64,000 bases of DNA from Wolbachia endosymbiont (group B) of Protocalliphora azurea (GCF_947251865.1 NZ_OX366394.1:992001-1056000), one strand, 5' to 3'; positions 1 through 9,972 are shown, numbered from the stretch's first letter. The notes: generated by a model not told the origin, from the sequence alone. A program made the numbers and translations.

Positions 1-338
1 GAGATTTTTATCTGCACTTCCTTAATAGTAATATTTGGATTTCTTTCTACCCATATTTCAATTTGCTCACGTTGATTTTTCTTTAATTTGCTTTTTCTTC
101 GCCGCTGAGACGGGGCAAATAATCTTTCTACTCTACCAAATTTTAGATGCTTTATCCATTCAGTCAAAGCAGTCCTTGAAATTTTACATATTCTTGCCAC
201 AGCGCTTATACTACTTTCTTTTCCTGCTATCACCGCTTGTAACTTTTTTGAAACATATGCGTTATTTCTGACCTTTTTTAACATTTCTTTCGCCAAATTT
301 ACAACTTTTTCGTCTAATAGTTTTGACCTTAATGCCAT
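1..338 (-). CDS. IS630-A transposase, N-terminal part (partial)
   Basis: The fragment encodes the first 112 or so residues of the IS630-A transposase: a helix-turn-helix region (motif ISAVARICKISRTALTEWIK) and a second basic helical region that bind the terminal repeats. The start (MALRSKLLDEKVV) is at 338 on the reverse strand. The catalytic DDE domain is beyond the window edge, so activity of this copy cannot be judged. Confidence 0.88.
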   Translation of the reverse strand, partial: MALRSKLLDEKVVNLAKEMLKKVRNNAYVSKKLQAVIAGKESSISAVARICKISRTALTEWIKHLKFGRVERLFAPSQRRRKSKLKKNQREQIEIWVERNPNITIKEVQIKI

Positions 339-418
339 TTATACCTCTCTATTTTATCTACTTTATTATCACTTCTTTCCCATTATTGTCTATCTGTTCT
401 TTGCATAGTGGGAATTGG
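1..418 (-). mobile_element. IS630-A element, copy 1 (cut by window edge)
   Basis: This is the first part of an IS630-type element that is complete elsewhere in the window (6120-7215, 33366-34461, 44951-46046, 47366-48461). Its outer end, gggaattgg followed by a TA, is at 418-420. The rest of the element lies outside the window to the left. The sequence matches the other copies base for base where I compared them. Confidence 0.93.
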
Positions 419-420
419 TA

Positions 421-731
421 TAAGTGCTTAAGCTGCACAATAGATGAGGGAAAGGTCCCTCACAGTCGGCTTGCAAGAGCAGGCTTTAAACAACCATAAG
501 CTGCTTTGATAAAGAGTCAAGGTAGTGAGAGTTATGGATAAAGGCACAAATACGTGTCATGTACGAAATAGAGAGGCGAATGAAAATGAACCACTGATGA
601 AGTGTCGAAAGGGCTGAAACGACGTCAAAACCAGGAGCTCCCATCTCTCCTGGGATAGATCTACAAAGAACTTGCTTACTGGGTAGGTGGCGTGAAACTA
701 TGTAATAGTTTAGACTTAATCTGACAGGCAT
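421..731 (+). ncRNA. Possible group II intron domain I remnant
   Basis: This stretch has no convincing reading frame but is richer in G than its surroundings and has a structured-RNA look: purine-rich runs, and an imperfect stem around 649-690 with aggagctcccatctctcct. The wording (gaggcgaatgaaaatgaacc, then gggtaggtggcgtgaaacta) resembles the 5' domain of bacterial group II introns from memory. No intron-encoded reverse transcriptase and no 3' domain V is present, so at best this is a remnant. It is bounded on the left by IS630-A and on the right by an IS481-type relic. The identification is tentative; it could be the noncoding end of another mobile element. Confidence 0.4.
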
Positions 732-734
732 AAA

Positions 735-1124
735 TTAACTGACAGAAGAATCGACGAAGTCAAAACCGATATCAGAATCTGTTTTAATGTTATCAATATT
801 TTTTTGGTAAGCAATATGCATACTATCAAAAAAGGTCTGCATAGGAGTCTTACCATAGCAATATTTACCGGAATGAGGTCTAGCTCTATTGTAAGAATGC
901 AACCAATGATCGATATCTAACTGGAGTTCTTCCAAAGTACTATAAATCTTTTTCCTAAAAATAATATTATAACATTCATCTTGCATAGTTCTATGAAGCC
1001 TTTCACATATACCATTAGTCTGTGGAGAGTAAGCTTTGGTTCTAGAATGATCAATATTTTCTACTCCCAAATATAACTGGTACGCATGATTTCCTGGCTT
1101 GCCACAATACTCTGTACCACGATC
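735..1124 (-). pseudogene. IS481/IS3-type transposase, C-terminal remnant
   Basis: About 130 codons encode the end of an rve-fold DDE transposase. The motif SPQTNGICERLHRTM carries the catalytic glutamate, and the block RPHSGKYCYGKTP is typical of the IS481/IS3 group. The N-terminal half, with the two catalytic aspartates, is missing: an IS256 copy abuts at 1125, and the apparent start MNIPD is read from the IS256 end. No continuation appears beyond the other end of the IS256 (after 2460), so a deletion accompanied or followed the insertion. Confidence 0.8.
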
Positions 1125-2460
1125 GGGAATGTTCAAAAAAGTGTGTCAAGCCGCATTTTTAGTTCAACTCAATTTTCAATCTGTTGGGAAAGAAGATGTC
1201 AAGTTGAGACATAGTTAAAGCCCAATTAGGGAGAGCCATAATCCACTTTTGCTCCACTTTTTTTATAGCACAATATACCAACTTATACAAGGCATTTGTA
1301 CTGGTAAATGAGCCCTTGGTTTTAATGAATTTCCTGATTCATCTATGCAACCCCTCAATTGGATTGGTGGTATAAATTAGCCTTCTAACAGGGCCAGAAT
1401 ACTTAAAATAACCAGACAAATTTTCCCAATTGTTTTGCCACGATTTTATGACCAAAGGATATTTTTCACCCCATTTTTCTTCCAGCTCAAGCAAATAATT
1501 TTCAGCGATTTCTTTACTTGAAGCACGATATATTTTTTTCAAATCATTCATGAAAATTTTCACATCTTTGCTGGATACATATTTCAATGAATTTCTTATC
1601 TGATGCACTATACATATTTGTACTTCTGCTTTGGGAAATACACTATTTATAGCCGCAGGAAAACTTTTTAGACCATCAACACATGCAATCAGAATATCCT
1701 CTACCCCTCTCTCTTTTAGGTCATTTAACACTCCTAACCAGAACTTCACTTTCGGCTAAATAAAAGCCTAGTACTTCTTTTCTGCCATTTTGATCTATGC
1801 CTAATATATTATACATGCATTTACTTACGCAATGCCCGTCCTCCTTGACTTTGAAAAACATGCCATCCATGAATACTATTGGATATACAGATTGCAGTGG
1901 ACGACTGCGCCATTCATTGATTAACGGCAGTAATTTGTCGGTGATATTGGATATTTCTGCTGCAGATATTTTGTGGTCATAAATTTCCTCAACGTGTGAC
2001 GCTATATCTCTATAGCTCATACCACTGGCAAATGTGCTCAAAATCTTCGTTTCAAGCTCTGGATGTAAGCTTGTTTGCCTTTTTTTCACTATTTGTGGTT
2101 CAAAACTTCCTTCTCTGTCTCTTGGTGTCAATAGTTCAAATGAACCTGCGCTTGTCTTCAAAGTCTTGCCATTCCTCCCGTTTCTACGATTGTTTTCTTC
2201 ACTTCCAGCAGATAAATGATGTTCTATTTCACCCTCTAGACTAGCTTCAAGCAGCCTTTTTATAAATGGCGTTAATGCTCCCTCCTTTCCTGTCAACGGT
2301 CTTCCTTCTCGTATAGACGACAGGATATTTGTTTCCAACTCTTTATAATCTACCAATCCGTTAGTTCTGTTTACTATTTTCTGACTCATTTTCAAACCTC
2401 CATTTTTTTATATCAATTTATTACTTTTTTTCGATTTGACACACTTTTTTGAACATTCCC
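1125..2460 (-). mobile_element. IS256 element, copy 1 (defective)
   Basis: The ends are inverted repeats beginning gggaatgttcaaaaaagtgt (1125 onward, and its complement ending at 2460). Flanks are ccacgatc on the left and agtgagaa on the right, so there is no target duplication. Insertion was therefore followed by a deletion or recombination at one end. The length of 1336 bp equals that of the intact copy at 56919-58255 within a base. Confidence 0.92.
1159..2395 (-). pseudogene. IS256 family transposase, frameshifted and interrupted
   Basis: A mutator-type (IS256) transposase begins MKMSQKIVNRTNGL and keeps the family motifs, including DGMFFKVKEDG (first catalytic Asp) and CVDGLKSFP (second). 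It is dead for two reasons. A short deletion after LGFYLAESE (about 1748) shifts the frame, and a TGA replaces the Gln codon after PIEGLHR (about 1338). Both lesions recur in the split copy at 9013-9870, while the 410-residue copy at 56953-58185 is intact. Either the defective form was copied by the intact enzyme in trans, or the two were made by DNA duplication. Confidence 0.9.
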
Positions 2461-2470
2461 AGTGAGAACT

Positions 2471-3309
2471 TTAATCTTTAATCCTCTTTAAAAAGTTATC
2501 TGAAGAAACGACTTTCACACCTCTAGCTTTTTCAAATGCCTCTCTTGCTGTGCCTGCGTTCTTACCTCCTTCCTTTGCCGCTTCTAAATTTTTATTATAG
2601 CCCTGTGCATCTTTATCTTTTATTTCATCAATGGTAGCCTGTTCTCCTAGCATGTTAAAAGTGTCATATGGTCTCTTAGTGGTTGTTTCCTCAAGCCTTT
2701 TATTTCCTTATGATGCTTTGTTTTTACTCCAAACGTTCCCTCAGAAATTACGTCTGTCAATATTGCGTATTCCCTACCTTCAATATACTTATTATTGTGG
2801 TCAGATATATTTCTGTTACCCCATTCTTTTGTTAGTTGATTTCTGACAGCTATCGATTCTATTCTCTTTTGTATCCATTCCTGAGGGTACCCTTTTGCAG
2901 CATAATCGGCATAGATTCGTTTGAGTGCAAGCTCAGGATTTTCATATTCTTGTAGCCTTTCATACCCGACTTTTGCAAGCCAACGTTTAAATTGTTCAAC
3001 TCTTTTGGAAGGAATAGACTGCAAAATACGAAACAACCCCTCAACATTTGTACAATTAACATTCTGTTTACCACCTTTTGTTTTAATTTCAAGGGGGGTG
3101 ACAAATTGTCCCCATCCTTCAGAAAGCCCTATATCTCTGCTTTTTATCTTTTTTAGATAGTCAGATGGGTTCTTACTACCTGTCAGAAAAGCTATTACTT
3201 CTGTTATTACGTACCACCATTCTCCATCGTGTAATACTCTAGTAAAATTGCTATTATCAAAAGCAGTAGTTTCAATATCTCCCTCTTTTAAAGTTAAAGT
3301 ATCAGTCAT
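2471..3309 (-). pseudogene. DinD/BRO-N-like (prophage antirepressor-type) protein, frameshifted
   Basis: The first 220 codons (start MTDTLTLKEGD at 3309) encode a BRO-N-like DNA-binding domain, with DGEWWYVITEVIAFL near the start. A DinD-like region follows (RVEQFKRWLAKVGYERLQE, then EGREYAILTDVI). After LRDHMT the frame breaks at about 2650. The DinD-type tail (MLGEQATIDEIKDKDAQGY) continues in another frame to 2471, with a few codons apparently lost at the junction. Proteins of this family are DNA-damage-inducible or phage antirepressor-like; no function is expected here. The 3' end lies about 10 bp from the IS256 end at 2460. Confidence 0.75.
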
Positions 3310-3366
3310 AAGCAACCTCTATAAGTTAAGAATAAACATAAAAACTAAAAAGACACTATTTTAAAG

Positions 3367-4797
3367 TCAGAAAAACCATGACTTACAATTTAATAATTTT
3401 CCAAAATCAATTATGTGTGAAAAGTAACCACTATCTATAACATCATCACTTACATCATTAACGTGGATAAGGACTGGACGACATGAAAAGCCTTTTGGAC
3501 GATTTAGTGCATCTATTTTCTTTTGTACCTCTTGTATTATTGAATGACCAATTTTATCTTTTGAAAATTTGATTTCGCAAATGTAGAGAGTGTTAAACTT
3601 CGTTTGAATCATATAATCAATTTGACAACCTGCACTATTACGTGTTCTTTTCTGAAAAAATGGATTCTCGCTTATTATTCTATCAATTCCTAAGATATTA
3701 TGTATACTCTTTCTATTGTTCAGCACCAAATTTTCAAATTGAAGCCCAATAATTGTATACCACTCTGGTAAGAACCCTATAGAATAGGTGTCACGACTAA
3801 TTTTTCCTAGATCTTTTTCGATATATTTTAGATAAAACCTTAAATAATTATCTTGAAGTCTGTACCTCCTGAGTCGTGAATCAGTACCAGTTTTTATACT
3901 CCAAGTATGATCCTTTGCAATAAAACCAGCAAGCTCAAGTTCATATAGATACTCAGAAATGCGTCCATGTCTTACGATATTTAAAGTAGCACAAATTTCT
4001 TCTTGTTCTTTAGCTCCAGTAGAAAGAGCTCTGACTATTTGCTTATAAAAAGCCGTTTTTCGCATGAATAAATCTGAGAATATTTGATTAAATTCTTCAA
4101 CTAAAAACCCACCTTTTGTAAAACAAAGCCTTTTAATATTTTCTTCAGCGCTATGTTTAAAATTTACCTCCTCTAAATACTTTGGAATTCCGCCAGTTAC
4201 TGCAAGCACCTTAAATTTTTCATATGCTGAAATATTTTTCGGCCAAAATTCATTGCAATCAGAAAGTGATAATTCTCCGAGTGTTAAAGTTAACGATATT
4301 CTCCCTACGAAACCAGTGCTGCTAAGTATATTTTTCTCGATCCAGGATGAAGCTGATCCACAAACAACGAAAATTAACTTGTTATTATTTTTTAGCTGCG
4401 TATCCCAAAAATTTTTTATTTTGCCTAAAAAGGTTGGATCTTTTGAGCCCATCCAAGAAATTTCATCAAACAGCAATAATGTTTTTCCTGATAGTAGACG
4501 TTCACCAACTGCCCATAGTAAATCGCTCCAGTCATCATACCTAGCAAAAGATGTATTAAATTGTCTAGCAACTTGTCTAGAAAATTCATTAAGTTGGTAG
4601 GACATTGTAGTATGCTTTTCTGGTGGCAAACCTATAAAGGAGTAATATTGCTCGAAGTATTTACCAAACTCTTGAATTAAACGACTTTTTCCTATACGAC
4701 GCCTTCCTTTGACTACTACAAAAGATGCAGTATTTTTTTCTGTAAGCTCCAGTAGTTGTTTTAACTCAGTTTTTCTACCAATAAATAATGGAGACAT
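3367..4797 (-). CDS. AAA-type ATPase with DUF234 C-terminal domain
   Basis: The protein has about 476 residues. The N-terminal ATPase has a P-loop in VVVKGRRRIGKSRLI (about residues 27-41) and a Walker B-like LLLFDEISWMG; a winged-helix-like region follows. The C-terminal third, with QIDYMIQTKFNTLYICEIKF, has the D..ExK spacing of a PD-(D/E)XK-type nuclease fold. This is the archaeal-ATPase/DUF234 plan, found in archaea and some bacteria; the biological role is not known. I prefer MSPLFIGRKTEL at 4797 because the upstream METKIYILCF codons lie in a direct repeat (4813-4881). It is monocistronic and looks intact. A nuclease activity is inference only. Confidence 0.82.
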   Translation of the reverse strand: MSPLFIGRKTELKQLLELTEKNTASFVVVKGRRRIGKSRLIQEFGKYFEQYYSFIGLPPEKHTTMSYQLNEFSRQVARQFNTSFARYDDWSDLLWAVGERLLSGKTLLLFDEISWMGSKDPTFLGKIKNFWDTQLKNNNKLIFVVCGSASSWIEKNILSSTGFVGRISLTLTLGELSLSDCNEFWPKNISAYEKFKVLAVTGGIPKYLEEVNFKHSAEENIKRLCFTKGGFLVEEFNQIFSDLFMRKTAFYKQIVRALSTGAKEQEEICATLNIVRHGRISEYLYELELAGFIAKDHTWSIKTGTDSRLRRYRLQDNYLRFYLKYIEKDLGKISRDTYSIGFLPEWYTIIGLQFENLVLNNRKSIHNILGIDRIISENPFFQKRTRNSAGCQIDYMIQTKFNTLYICEIKFSKDKIGHSIIQEVQKKIDALNRPKGFSCRPVLIHVNDVSDDVIDSGYFSHIIDFGKLLNCKSWFF

Positions 4798-4812
4798 AAA
4801 ACACAAAATATA

Positions 4813-4881
4813 AATCTTTGTCTCCATTATACGAGATAAAATTAGAGACGTAAATAAATAAATTTAGATCTTTGTCTCCAT
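4813..4881 (-). repeat. Direct repeat pair upstream of the DUF234 ATPase gene
   Basis: On the reverse strand the word atggagacaaagatt occurs at 4813-4828 and, as atggagacaaagatct, at 4866-4881, 53 bp apart. Both lie just 5' of the ATPase gene at 4797. They could be a duplicated operator or the trace of a small tandem duplication. The downstream copy supplies an in-frame ATG, which makes the annotated start ambiguous. Confidence 0.6.
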
Positions 4882-5290
4882 CTTGAATTATTGAGAGGGT
4901 TTTGTAGCTTATGTTTATGGCAAAACTTTTTTCCTTTAGCTTCATCTACAAATTATTTATACAGATTACCTAAAAACTCAACTTAAGAATTTTAGATAAA
5001 AGTCGTTATATTTCAATAAGACCTCCAAAACCAGCTCTTGTTTCACCGAAATTACAAAAACTGTTCACTTTTTTGAAAAAATATTTTACAAGGAATAAAA
5101 AACATAATAAAATTGAACAGGGCTCTTTCTAGTAAGTGAAAGTTTAAGGTAAAAGATAATTTAGAAGTACCTCATAATCGAGTTTTAAGCTACCCTATGT
5201 GAGTAACTTAGGTCTTGGTGGTATAGTTGTACCCTGAGGTTGTAGAATCGCTTTAAAACCCAATTACGGGTATCCGTTCAGAGGTGCGGC
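4882..5290. other. Intergenic stretch next to IS66 remnant
   Basis: About 400 bp carry no credible gene on either strand. The right part (about 5100-5290) is probably the noncoding 3' end of the IS66 element whose transposase ends at 5291. I found no clear terminal repeat or promoter. Confidence 0.5.
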
Positions 5291-6105
5291 TTAAGAGACA
5301 ATAGATAAAAGGTTTTGAAATGGATTTAACTTTTTTTTGTCTCCAAGTGAGATACAGAGAAATTATCCGCTCAAGGAATCTATTCCCTCGCTCTGACTGT
5401 GCAAAATATGAATTCTTACGATAGACAACATAACGCCGTATTTGTCGTTCAACATGATTATTCGTTAATGGAATATTCTTTGGGTCATCCAAAAATGTCC
5501 ACATCATTGGCTCGGATTTTATAATACCCTTTACCGTTCGTGAAGCTCCTTTTGCTTCAAGTATATAAGATATTTTTATCATGCAGTACTGCATAAATCT
5601 TCGCAACTCTTTAGATTGCTTAGTGAACTTTGAAATACTAATTTCATTTTCTGACAAAGCATTTTTTAATGCAAATAATCCATTAGCTGCATCTTTTAAA
5701 CAATTGCCAAGTCTCATTACTTCACTATTCCAGCTATGAGATAACCTCTCGAAATTTCTCAACAAGTGAGCCCAACAAATTTGTCGTTTTTCATCACTGA
5801 AGTAGTTGTAAACTGCATATCTGTCGGTAATTACACGATTTTTGTAATCACAAAATGCACTATTCTTTAAAAACCTCATTCCTCTTGTATCTGCTAACTT
5901 CATAAGACTTGCGTTATTGTTGGCAAACATCCAGCACCATCCCAACTTGCCTTTGTTGTAGTGACTGATTTCATCAATATGCAAAATTTCGCTTGCTTTC
6001 ATTTCTTCCTCTATTTGTTCATAGACTTCTTTACATTTTGATGAGACCCTTGCTTCGCTGTTGGACACACTACCAACACTTATACTCATGTTAATGCTGG
6101 GGTTA
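5291..6105 (-). pseudogene. IS66 family transposase, 5'-truncated and frameshifted
   Basis: The remnant encodes the C-terminal 270 or so residues of an IS66 (TnpC-type) DDE transposase. LHIDEISHYNKGKLGWC carries a catalytic Asp, and PLTNNHVERQIRRYVVYRKN carries the Glu region. The 5' end is cut at about 6105 by an IS630-B element; the apparent upstream start is read from IS sequence. Near the 3' end a run of eight A (5332-5339, T on the + strand) shifts the frame. The expected tail NPFQNLLSIVS and its stop are in the next frame, ending at 5291. Confidence 0.88.
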
Positions 6106-6119
6106 TAACATTTCTCATA

Positions 6120-7215
6120 CCAATTCCCACTATGCAAAGAACAGATAGACAATAATGGGAAAGAAGTGATAATAAAGTAGATAAAATAGAGAGGTATAAA
6201 TGGCATTAAGGTCAAAACTATTAGACGAAAAAGTTGTAAATTTGGCGAAAGAAATGTTAAAAAAGGTCAGAAATAACGCATATGTTTCAAAAAAGTTACA
6301 AGCGGTGATAGCAGGAAAAGAAAGTAGTATAAGCGCTGTGGCAAGAATATGTAAAATTTCAAGGACTGCTTTGACTGAATGGATAAAGCATCTAAAATTT
6401 GGTAGAGTAGAAAGATTATTTGCCCCGTCTCAGCGGCGAAGAAAAAGCAAATTAAAGAAAAATCAACGTGAGCAAATTGAAATATGGGTAGAAAGAAATC
6501 CAAATATTACTATTAAGGAAGTGCAGATAAAAATCTCAGAGGAATTTGGCCTAAACATTAGCAAATCAACAGTGCACCGTGAGATACAAAGGATGAAATT
6601 TTCTTATATAACACCGAGGCCAATGCACCATAAACAAGATAAAAACAAGCAAGAAGAGTTTAAAAAATACTTCAATAAAATAGTCAATTCCCACCCTGAA
6701 AAAGAGGTGTTTTTTTGATGAATCACGATTTGGAACTCATTCAAAAATCGGACACGGATGGTTTAAAAAAGGGGTCAGAACGCAGGTTAAAATGAAAATT
6801 GGTAGACAAAATTTCTATATCTACAGTGCGGTAAATCCAAGAAGTGGTAAGAAAATCAGCCTACTTGCTCCATATGTAAACACTGATTGTATGAATATAT
6901 TTCTGGAGCAGATGTCGAAAGATTTAGGCACGAAAAAAGCCTTTCTTGTAATGGATTGTGCAAGTTGGCATAGATCAAAAAGTTTGAAATTTCAGGAAAA
7001 CATTACCATTATATACTTGCCTCCTTATTCACCGGAACTGAATCCTGTTGAGAGGTTGTGGCAATATATCAAATACAATACTTTACGTAACAGAGTCTAC
7101 GATACCATAGGCTTACTTGCAGATGTTCTGTGTAATTTTATTGTCAGTATTTCCAGCACTACTATTAAACGAGTTTGTAATGTTTCTTATTTGTTCGATT
7201 AGTAATGGAATTTGG
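6120..7215 (+). mobile_element. IS630-A element, copy 2 (complete)
   Basis: This is a 1096-bp element with imperfect terminal inverted repeats ccaattcccacta and ccaaattccattacta. It is flanked on both sides by TA (6118-6119 and 7216-7217), the expected TA duplication of the IS630/Tc1-mariner group. It is inserted in the terminal repeat of an IS630-B element. It appears identical to copies 3, 4 and 5. Confidence 0.94.
6200..7202 (+). CDS. IS630 family transposase, two overlapping frames (T7 slippage site)
   Basis: Frame 1 (6200-6718) gives 172 residues with the N-terminal helix-turn-helix domain and ends right at a run of seven T (…GAGGTG-T7-GATGAA). The catalytic domain continues in another frame: FDESRFGTHSKIGHGW (first Asp), LVMDCASWHRS (second Asp), LPPYSPELNPVERLW (Glu), ending YLFD at 7202. 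No in-frame start serves the second part with its first Asp, so a full enzyme needs slippage at T7, by transcript slippage or ribosomal +1/-2 shifting. All complete copies share the same T7 and are otherwise identical, which argues for function rather than decay. Confidence 0.85.
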
Positions 7216-7236
7216 TATCATAATAGTCCGAACAGG

Positions 7237-8065
7237 TCATAGGAAGGCAGAATCAACAGCACGACGAAAGGATTCGAATAGAGGAATGTTTTTCCTGGCT
7301 CTGTTTTTTATAGCAAACCAATAATGCTCAATTTTGTTGAAATCTGGAGAATATGGAGGAAGATATAAAATTTCTGCACCAACTCCTTTAGCAAATCTTA
7401 TTAGACTTATGAAAAGTAGCATTATCAAGGATAACAGTTTGTCCAGGTTCCAAAATCGGTGTCAGAAACTGCTCAAACCATTTATTAAAGATATCCATAT
7501 TGCAGTGGCCTTTAAAGGTTAACGGAGCAATTATTTTTCTTCCACTTAAGGCTGCAACCATGCTAATTCGTTGAGTTTTCTTTCCAGATTTTAGGGCATA
7601 AAACCGCTGTCCTTTCTGGCAATACCCATAGGTTCAGTGTTATCAATGCCAGACTCATCTATATACACTAATTCTTTAGGTTCTTTTGTTGCTATAACCT
7701 TTGAAAATTGAGCTCGCTTTTCTTCATTTCTTTCTTTATATCCGTAGGTCTTTTTTTTCTTGTGAATCCTATATTTTTAAGTGCTCGATGAATTGTTTGT
7801 CTACTAATATTGCCCCAGCATCTCTGACTGAGTTTTGCCACCTTGCTCATTTGCAAATTCGGCAAATGCATTCCAGTCGGTAATTTTATGCCACGCTTCC
7901 AAGCTTTTTTGATTGAAAATCTCCCGTTTTCTCACGTCTTTTCTTCCACTCATATAAAGTTGTTTTTCCAATCTTAAATCTCTTGGCAACAGTTTCTCCA
8001 CTCTCTCCTTCATCCAATGCTTCCATTACCTTTTTCCTTAAGTCATAACTATATGCTGCTGGCAT
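7237..8065 (-). pseudogene. IS630-B transposase (frameshifted), copy A
   Basis: Reading leftward, the start MPAAYSYDLRKKVMEALDEG gives a helix-turn-helix (TVAKRFKIGKTTLYEWKKRR). A second helix region and a DDE domain follow in shifted frames: YIDESGIDNTEPMG, then VILDNATFH, then LYLPPYSPDFNKIEHYW. At least two frame changes separate these parts, at about 7890 and near 7620. Copy B at 35670-36498 carries the same arrangement and breaks. The enzyme could need frameshifting as in IS630-A, but with several breaks I treat it as degraded. Confidence 0.82.
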
Positions 8066-8126
8066 GCTTACCATCACTACTATAAATCCATATCTTACCT
8101 TTTTTGGACTATTATGAGAAGTGCTA

Positions 8127-9012
8127 TAACTTCTAAAGATGCTATCCTTTTTGGCTTGTTATCTCTAGCCGGAATTTCAACTTCTACTTTTCCAGTACAA
8201 GGAACCCTTTCTATAAATTGCCATAATTTTTCTTCTCGAGAATACCTAGATGTTTTATTTACGTTTCGGTTTCTACAAGCTCTTATCAAAACCGCTGAAT
8301 TAAGACGGTAAGCAAGCTCAAAAAAATCATAAATATCTGCTTCTCTATCACATACCGTTATAGTTTCTGTTTGAGTTGAATCTATAATTTCATTTGTTTT
8401 CTTTAAACTTTCTAGCCACTTTATGCTTTCTTTATCTTCAATACTAACGTTTCTACAACGTCTTCTTTTTTCTAGCTCTTGGTCTTCTTTAGATATAGAT
8501 GGTCTCGAGTAAAGCTTTTGGTCTAGTATTCCTAATGTCAAGCCTTCTGTACTAATCGCAAAAGCTGTGTGCATCATAATACCTTTACTTTGTTTTTTTG
8601 AAACAACTGCCAATCCTCTTATTTTTTCATGTCCCATATATGAAATGCAACTTGTATCCTGAATCACAAGAATCCTTTTATGAGTTTTTGTTCTTTCAAC
8701 AGTTTTTGCAATATGCGATGTTAAGATATCACTTCCTTTTACATTCTCATTTTGAAAAAAACGATAAGCTGCTTTTGCTTCTGACCAACTTCCACATGCT
8801 TGATTGATTGAACTTTCAGGTAAACTTATTAAACTATCAGCAATATTTACTAATCGATCTGTCAGTCTTTTATCTCCAAGTGCAGCATCCCCCAATTCAT
8901 TTCTAGCCCATTCATTACCCTTGTTTGCCATTTTTATACCCTCAATATTCACAAACTTTAATATTCTAATCCTTTATTTATAAGTCCATTTACATTTGTG
9001 GGTAATAGTAAG
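8127..9012 (-). mobile_element. IS4 element (Tn5-like), 5' part, separated from its 3' part at 36528
   Basis: The outer end (…gtgggtaatagtaag ending 9012) is an inverted repeat of the end at 37156. The inner end at 8127 is the TA where IS630-B inserted. The remaining part of this IS4 lies at 36528-37156, 27 kb away and in the opposite sense. Confidence 0.88.
8129..8931 (-). pseudogene. IS4 family (Tn5-like) transposase, N-terminal 268 residues
   Basis: It starts MANKGNEWARNELGDAALGD at 8931. The motif RILVIQDTSCISYMG carries the first catalytic Asp and TVCDREADIYDFF the second. The frame stops being native after KRIASLEV, where an IS630-B element begins. Joining across the TA to the fragment at 36530 gives LEV-RFGKFTMNP, a continuous transposase of about 474 residues, close to the 476 of Tn5 transposase. 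The two halves were therefore one gene before a rearrangement. Confidence 0.9.
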
Positions 9013-9870
9013 GGTATAGGGACATAGCATCGCATGTAGAGGAGATGTATGACCAAAAAATATCTGCAGCAGAAATATCCAATATCACCGACAAATTACT
9101 GCCGTTAATCAATGAATGGCGCAGTCGTCCACTGCAATCTGTATATCCAATAGTATTCATGGATGGCATGTTTTTCAAAGTCAAGGAGGACGGGCATTGC
9201 GTAAGTAAATGCATGTATAATATATTAGGCATAGATCAAAATGGCAGAAAAGAAGTACTAGGCTTTTATTTAGCCGAAAGTGAAGTTCTGGTTAGGAGTG
9301 TTAAATGACCTAAAAGAGAGAGGGGTAGAGGATATTCTGATTGCATGTGTTGATGGTCTAAAAAGTTTTCCTGCGGCTATAAATAGTGTATTTCCCAAAG
9401 CAGAAGTACAAATATGTATAGTGCATCAGATAAGAAATTCATTGAAATATGTATCCAGCAAAGATGTGAAAATTTTCATGAATGATTTGAAAAAAATATA
9501 TCGTGCTTCAAGTAAAGAAATCGCTGAAAATTATTTGCTTGAGCTGGAAGAAAAATGGGGTGAAAAATATCCTTTGGTCATAAAATCGTGGCAAAACAAT
9601 TGGGAAAATTTGTCTGGTTATTTTAAGTATTCTGGCCCTGTTAGAAGGCTAATTTATACCACCAATCCAATTGAGGGGTTGCATAGATGAATCAGGAAAT
9701 TCATTAAAACCAAGGGCTCATTTACCAGTACAAATGCCTTGTATAAGTTGGTATATTGTGCTATAAAAAAAGTGGAGCAAAAGTGGATTATGGCTCTCCC
9801 TAATTGGGCTTTAACTATGTCTCAACTTGACATCTTCTTTCCCAACAGATTGAAAATTGAGTTGAACTAA
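9013..9870 (+). pseudogene. IS256 transposase, C-terminal two thirds
   Basis: The frame enters at DIASHVEEMYDQKISAAEI and holds DGMFFKVKEDG and CVDGLKSFP, ending LKIELN at 9870. It carries the same frameshift after LYLAESE-type sequence (about 9290) and the same TGA after PIEGLHR (9688) as the copy at 1159-2395. The N-terminal third is at 37157-37544 on the other strand. Confidence 0.88.
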
Positions 9871-9904
9871 AAATGCGGCTTGACACGCTTTTTTGAACAT
9901 TCCC
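9013..9904 (+). mobile_element. IS256 element, 3' part of a split copy
   Basis: The inner boundary is the 9-bp duplication ggtataggg (9013-9021) made by the IS4 insertion. Its complement ccctatacc recurs at 37157-37165 beside the other IS256 half. The outer end (gaacattccc, 9895-9904) is the normal IS256 terminus. Beyond it is a remnant of an IS5-like element. Confidence 0.88.
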
Positions 9905-9972
9905 GCCTATTCGAATTTGCCTCGTAAATCCCTTACATCACACCTTCTCATTGGTAGCCATGCAACAAAGCC
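9905..9972 (-). mobile_element. IS5-like element, terminal remnant
   Basis: The sequence from cctattcgaatttgcctcgt to atgcaacaaagcc matches the 3' end of the element at 21199-22247 (aatttgcctcgtaaattcct, ending at the complement of ggttttgttg). Only about 70 bp remain, cut by IS256 on the left and abutting an IS200 remnant on the right. Confidence 0.65.

Larger units (their letters stand above)
6106..8126 (-). mobile_element. IS630-B element, copy A, carrying a nested IS630-A
   Basis: The right end (8113-8126) reads outward tatgagaagtgcta and is followed by a TA. The left end (6106-6119) begins taacatttctcata. These match the ends of copy B (35609-36527), whose inverted repeats run on into atagtccaaaaaagg and atagtccgaacagg. 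An IS630-A element (6120-7215) sits at a TA inside the left terminal repeat. The left neighbour is a truncated IS66 gene and the right neighbour is the N-terminal half of an IS4 gene. Copy B carries the missing IS4 half, so A and B have exchanged flanks. Confidence 0.85.

Noticed and set aside
6267..6503. 78-residue frame antisense to IS630-A orfA, repeated at every copy.
   Set aside because: It is repeated only because the IS is repeated; it has no start signals and no protein-like features.
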